A stretch of 64,000 nt of DNA from Cereibacter_A sp052244495. GTDB taxonomy: Bacteria; Pseudomonadota; Alphaproteobacteria; Rhodobacterales; Rhodobacteraceae. The stretch lies in NCBI GenBank assembly GCA_052244495.1, contig JBQPXH010000013.1. The stretch is one strand, 5' to 3'. Position numbers and translations under genes: made by a program. The notes under the pieces were generated by a model. It did no database searches. It was not told the DNA's origin and saw only the letters and a program-made list of their open reading frames with translations. Below are positions 58,789 to 64,000 of this stretch, in pieces (the stretch's first letter is position 1; the number at the start of each line of letters is the position of its first letter).

Positions 58789-58998
58789 TCAGAAACCTCC
58801 GGATTGGCGATAGGCGACGAAAAGCAGGATGAGAACCACAGCCACAGCCTGTGCGATGATGCGCCAGCGCATCAGCCTGTTACCGTGCTTGCGGTTGAAC
58901 TCGCCGCCTCGGGCGAAGCCGCCAATCCCGATCATCAGGACCACGACCACCGCAAGGACAGCGATGGCGACGACGATGAACAGCGGGTCCTGCAGCAT
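58789..58998 (-). CDS. Twin-transmembrane HIG1-like protein (69 aa)
   Basis: Two membrane helices (FIVVAIAVLAVVVVLMIGI and RIIAQAVAVVLILLFVAY) joined by GGFARGGEFNRKHGNRLMRW, the loop typical of the HIG1 domain, which in mitochondria and some alphaproteobacteria associates with cytochrome oxidase or respiratory supercomplexes. It abuts the adenosyltransferase gene. The functional link is inference from the domain. Confidence 0.85.
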   Translation of the reverse strand: MLQDPLFIVVAIAVLAVVVVLMIGIGGFARGGEFNRKHGNRLMRWRIIAQAVAVVLILLFVAYRQSGGF

Positions 58999-59114
58999 GG
59001 CTCTCCTCCCGATTGCCGCCGTGATGTAGCGGTTTGACCGGAAAAAGCGACTCCTTTCCGAGGGACCGCGCAGGCGCTAGGCAACCGCGGGCCAAGGCGC
59101 CGGCGGGGCTTGCC

Positions 59115-59154
59115 GGGGTCCCCGGCCCCGGTGGCCTTCGGTGCCGGGGACCCC
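59115..59154. terminator. GC-rich hairpin after the SDR gene
   Basis: GGGGTCCCCGGC pairs with GCCGGGGACCCC over 16 bases; on the plus strand four T follow. It sits just past the stop of the leftward SDR gene and before the HIG1-like gene, so it probably ends transcription of the SDR gene, although the T-run is on the opposite strand. Confidence 0.5.
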
Positions 59155-59156
59155 TT

Positions 59157-59972
59157 TTACCGCGCGAGTACCCGGTCGAGCATCTGCGTCGACAGCAGCC
59201 TGCGCAGCGCCCAGGCGGTGCGGCTGGGGACGGTGATGCGGTAGCGCGGCCGTGGAGCCGGGCTTTCCAGCGCCTGGATCAGTTTCTCGGTCACCGCCGA
59301 GGCGGGCAACTGCCAGCGATCGTCGCCCCCTTCGTAAAGCCGCCCCAGAAGCGACCTGTACTGCTCGACGCGGGCCGAGCCCTTCCAGTTGATCCAGCGC
59401 TCGAAATGCGGGATCGAGTTTTCGCGGATCCTCGTGGCGATGGGCCCCGGCTCGAGCAGGATGACCCGGATCGGCGTGTCGGCCATCTCGATCCGCAGGA
59501 CGTCGGTCAGGCCCTCCATCGCGAATTTCGAGGCAACGTAGGCGCCTCTCCAGGGATAACCCACGAAGCCCAGCACCGAGGAACAGTTGACGATGCGCCC
59601 ATATCCCTGTCGCCGCATGATCGGGATGGTCCGGCAGGTCAGGTCATGGACGCCCACGATGTTGGTCTCGAGCACGGCGCGCAGCGCCTCGCGCGGGATG
59701 TCCTCAACAGCGCCGGGACAGGCAAAGGCTCCGTTGTTGTAGAGGGCGTCGAGCGTGCCGCCGGTGCGCCGCGTGACCTCGTCGAGGGCTGCGACGAGAC
59801 TCGCCGGATCATCGTAGTCGAGCCGGAAGCTCTCCAGTCCTTCGGCCCGCAGGCGCTCGCAGTCCTCGTCCTTGCGGCAGGTTGCGAACACCCTCCAGCC
59901 GCGGGCCTTCAGCCCATGTGCCGCGTCATGGCCGATGCCCGACGAACAGCCCGTGATCAGAATGCTCTTCAT
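59157..59972 (-). CDS. Short-chain dehydrogenase/reductase (271 aa)
   Basis: A classical SDR with the cofactor motif TGCSSGIGHDAAHG, NNGAF in place of NNAG and the catalytic YVASK (Tyr and Lys). The arginine-rich cofactor region (ATCRKDEDCERL) suggests NADP. The C-terminal part extends the family core. The substrate cannot be told. The start MKSILITG at 59972 is preferred over a Met three codons earlier. Confidence 0.9.
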   Translation of the reverse strand: MKSILITGCSSGIGHDAAHGLKARGWRVFATCRKDEDCERLRAEGLESFRLDYDDPASLVAALDEVTRRTGGTLDALYNNGAFACPGAVEDIPREALRAVLETNIVGVHDLTCRTIPIMRRQGYGRIVNCSSVLGFVGYPWRGAYVASKFAMEGLTDVLRIEMADTPIRVILLEPGPIATRIRENSIPHFERWINWKGSARVEQYRSLLGRLYEGGDDRWQLPASAVTEKLIQALESPAPRPRYRITVPSRTAWALRRLLSTQMLDRVLAR

Positions 59973-60117
59973 CCACCGCACCGTCGCTTCCCGGTCCTCC
60001 TCTACGAGAAATGCGACGGTGGAGCCAAGGGTCAGTCGGCAGAGGCAGGCCGCGTGCGTGTCGCGGGTGCATCGCCGGGCAGCGGCGTCCTCGCGGGCGC
60101 CCTAAAGAACGCGCGCA

Positions 60118-60663
60118 TCAGTCGCGCATGCTGTCGGCTGCAAGGTAGCGGGCGGCCATGAAGCCCTCGAGCCCATCGCCTTCAATGCGGATGGCGGTCC
60201 ACCGACCGGACTCCGCGCCATCGACGAGCACCGCTTCGCCGCGGGTGAGACGGCCGATGACCGGAAAGGCCGTCGAGGGGCCGCTGCGGACGTTCACGGC
60301 CTCCGCCGTCACATAGCGAATTCCGGATTGGTCGCGTGCCTCGGCATCCGGCGCAGCCGCCTTTGTCCGGGGCTGCGGCGGCGGCAACACCGTCAGGCGG
60401 TCGCCTCGGAAGCTTCTCTCCGGCAGGGTCACGGGCGCGGTTTCGGGCTTGGGCTCGGGCACCGCCCGGGCCTCGGCGGCCACCGTCAGGGCAGGCGCAG
60501 CCTCGTCGAGCGACGCGGTCCGGACCGGTGTCACGACCGGTTGGGGATCGGGCTGGAGACGTGCCGCCCCGGCCAGGCCCGGCCGCATCTGGCCGTAGTC
60601 GCGACCACCGATCAGCAGGACGAGGAAGAGGGTGCAGCAAAGAAGCAGCGTCAGGCGCAGCAT
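60118..60663 (-). CDS. SH3-domain (SH3b) exported or membrane-anchored protein (181 aa)
   Basis: An N-terminal hydrophobic signal or anchor (LRLTLLLCCTLFLVLLIGG), a proline-rich linker (PEPKPETAPVTLPE), and a C-terminal bacterial SH3 domain of about 65 residues (TAEAVNVRSGPSTAFPVIGRL, then GRWTAIRIEGDGLEGFMAARYL). Such proteins usually bind peptidoglycan or wall peptides in the periplasm. It is divergent from parC, with 132 bp between. The frame continues far upstream on this strand but only as antisense of parC. Confidence 0.9.
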   Translation of the reverse strand: MLRLTLLLCCTLFLVLLIGGRDYGQMRPGLAGAARLQPDPQPVVTPVRTASLDEAAPALTVAAEARAVPEPKPETAPVTLPERSFRGDRLTVLPPPQPRTKAAAPDAEARDQSGIRYVTAEAVNVRSGPSTAFPVIGRLTRGEAVLVDGAESGRWTAIRIEGDGLEGFMAARYLAADSMRD

Positions 60664-60795
60664 GATGAAAATCTCCAGGTTCGAAAGGCGGGGCGGCAAC
60701 GTGCACCCTTTCCCATCGAACAGCATTCCGCCTCGGCAGGTTCCCGGATTCCTTTCCGTCTGGACCGACGCGACAGCGGAGACTAGACACGGATC

Positions 60796-63099
<2,304 letters not shown>

Positions 63100-63114
63100 G
63101 GCGCGTGGCCGATG

Positions 63115-63135
63115 CCGGGGGCTTCGCGCCCCCGG
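63115..63135 (+). terminator. Hairpin terminator after parC
   Basis: CCGGGGGC and GCCCCCGG pair over a TTCGC loop 15 bases after the parC stop. It is followed by a GCGGGATACTTGAG phrase like the repeated intergenic tail I recall from Rhodobacteraceae genomes. There is no U-run. Confidence 0.6.
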
Positions 63136-63322
63136 ACCCCCGCGGGATACTTGAGCGAGAATGAATGGGACGCCGGGCGGTCCGGCAGGGTCGGCCGCCG
63201 CGCGCTGCAGGGCCGACGGGGTGGGATGGCTGGCGCCGACGGATGGGGCGACGTCCCGGCGGCGGCGGTTGCGCGGCGGTGCCGGGCAAGTTATGCGGGG
63301 GCAACGCCTTTCGGAGAAGCCC

Positions 63323-63898
63323 ATGATCCCGCGTCTTGTCGCCCTCTGCCTCGGGGCGCTCCTCGTCACCGCCTGCCAGCGGAACGACCTGAAGGATCCG
63401 CCCGTGGATCTGGGAGATTTCGCCCTCGGGCTCAACATCGTGGTCGCGGATCATGTCCGGAAGGTGCCGATCTCGCGCGAGGCCTCGGTGGAGGAGTGGG
63501 AGGCGGTCATGAAGAAGGCCGTCGACGACCGGTTCGGGCGCTACGAGGGCACGAAGCTCTACAATCTCGGGATCAGCGTCGACGGCTATGCGCTGGCGCC
63601 GCCGGGTATCCCCGTGGTGGCGGCACCGAAATCGGTCGTCGCCGTCACGGCCAACATCTGGGACGATGCGGCCGGGAAGAAGCTGAATGCGGCGGGCGAG
63701 AAGATGACCGTCTTCGAGAGCCTGAACGGCGCCTCGATCGTGGGCAGCGGCTACACGATGAGCAAGGAGGAGCAGATGGAGGCGCTGGCCTACAACACGG
63801 CCAAGCGTGTCGAGGGCTGGCTCCTCGAACATCCGGAGTGGTTCGGTCTTCCGCCCCTGCCGCCGAAAGCCGCGCCCATGGGCGGGAAAGACAAGTGA
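63323..63898 (+). CDS. Lipoprotein of unknown function (191 aa)
   Basis: A lipoprotein with signal peptide MIPRLVALCLGALLVTAC and lipobox LVTAC, so Cys18 is the lipidated residue. The mature domain has LGLNIVVADHVRKVPISREASVEEWEAVMKKAV, a beta-rich middle (SVVAVTANIWDDAAGKKLNAAGE) and a C-terminal helix. The fold resembles outer-membrane assembly or periplasmic binding lipoproteins, but I cannot place it in a family. The remaining 102 bases of the window after it show no supported gene. Confidence 0.85.
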   Translation: MIPRLVALCLGALLVTACQRNDLKDPPVDLGDFALGLNIVVADHVRKVPISREASVEEWEAVMKKAVDDRFGRYEGTKLYNLGISVDGYALAPPGIPVVAAPKSVVAVTANIWDDAAGKKLNAAGEKMTVFESLNGASIVGSGYTMSKEEQMEALAYNTAKRVEGWLLEHPEWFGLPPLPPKAAPMGGKDK

Positions 63899-64000
63899 TA
63901 CTTGATTTTCCCCCGGCCAATGGATAACTCCGCCGCCGTGTAGAACAGGGCTGTCCGATGGTGTCTCGGGCCGCCCCCCAATCCGCGAGGCGCTCCGCCA

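Noticed and set aside
63958..64000. Start of a further gene at the right edge
   Set aside because: An ATG at 63958 opens a frame, but only 14 codons are visible and there is no ribosome site or motif.

Overview
The window comes from a GC-rich alphaproteobacterium, very probably a Rhodobacter/Cereibacter sphaeroides-type member of the Rhodobacteraceae. The case rests on the host half (about 32.0-64 kb). It carries a methylsuccinyl-CoA dehydrogenase-type acyl-CoA dehydrogenase next to pckA. It also carries chvI-chvG followed by a short alphaproteobacterial hprK, rapZ, a mannose-type EIIA and HPr, and single-copy genes such as folK, rpoZ, rsh, pdxJ-acpS-lepB-rnc-era, recO, etfBA and parC. The order from the LacI regulator to pckA matches what I recall of the R. 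sphaeroides chromosome; this is memory, not a search.

Positions 1 to about 31.92 kb are most of a siphovirus-type (HK97-like) prophage, inserted at the 3' end of a tRNA-Arg(CCU) gene (31924-31999, minus strand). The integrase end is in the window. The far end, with the distal tail genes and the second att copy, lies to the left of position 1. The late genes run leftward: HNH nuclease, small and large terminase, portal, protease, capsid, connectors, tail tube, a G/GT-type chaperone pair with a -1 frameshift site, tape measure and tail-tip proteins. Upstream of them, also leftward, is a probable replication block with a DnaA domain-IV-like protein, a DUF1376-like protein and an AT-rich repeat cluster. 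The control region (about 19.2-21.8 kb) has divergent repressor and Cro-like genes and a family of palindromic operators. These recur in front of the rightward operon, which holds small orphan and membrane proteins, a DUF2303 protein, an HNH nuclease, a DUF5131 protein, a C5-methyltransferase-like protein, a helicase-methyltransferase fusion, an excisionase-like protein and the integrase.

The most striking features are three. A full-length intein with two LAGLIDADG motifs interrupts the helicase-methyltransferase fusion immediately before its AdoMet-binding motif. A textbook slippery heptamer G GGA AAC joins the tail chaperone frames. One operator family with consensus half-site TTGTAGCGA is shared by the repressor/Cro intergenic region and the start of the rightward early operon.

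In the host half, a LacI-family regulator (probably CceR) has a LacI-type palindrome in its own leader, and two related sites lie in the pckA-chvI intergenic region. The chvI-chvG-hprK-rapZ-EIIA-HPr run is a regulatory PTS without a sugar permease in view. The etfA, etfB, hbdA and mcd genes cover acyl-CoA oxidation steps, and a PduO-type adenosyltransferase supplies adenosylcobalamin, which the ethylmalonyl-CoA pathway needs.
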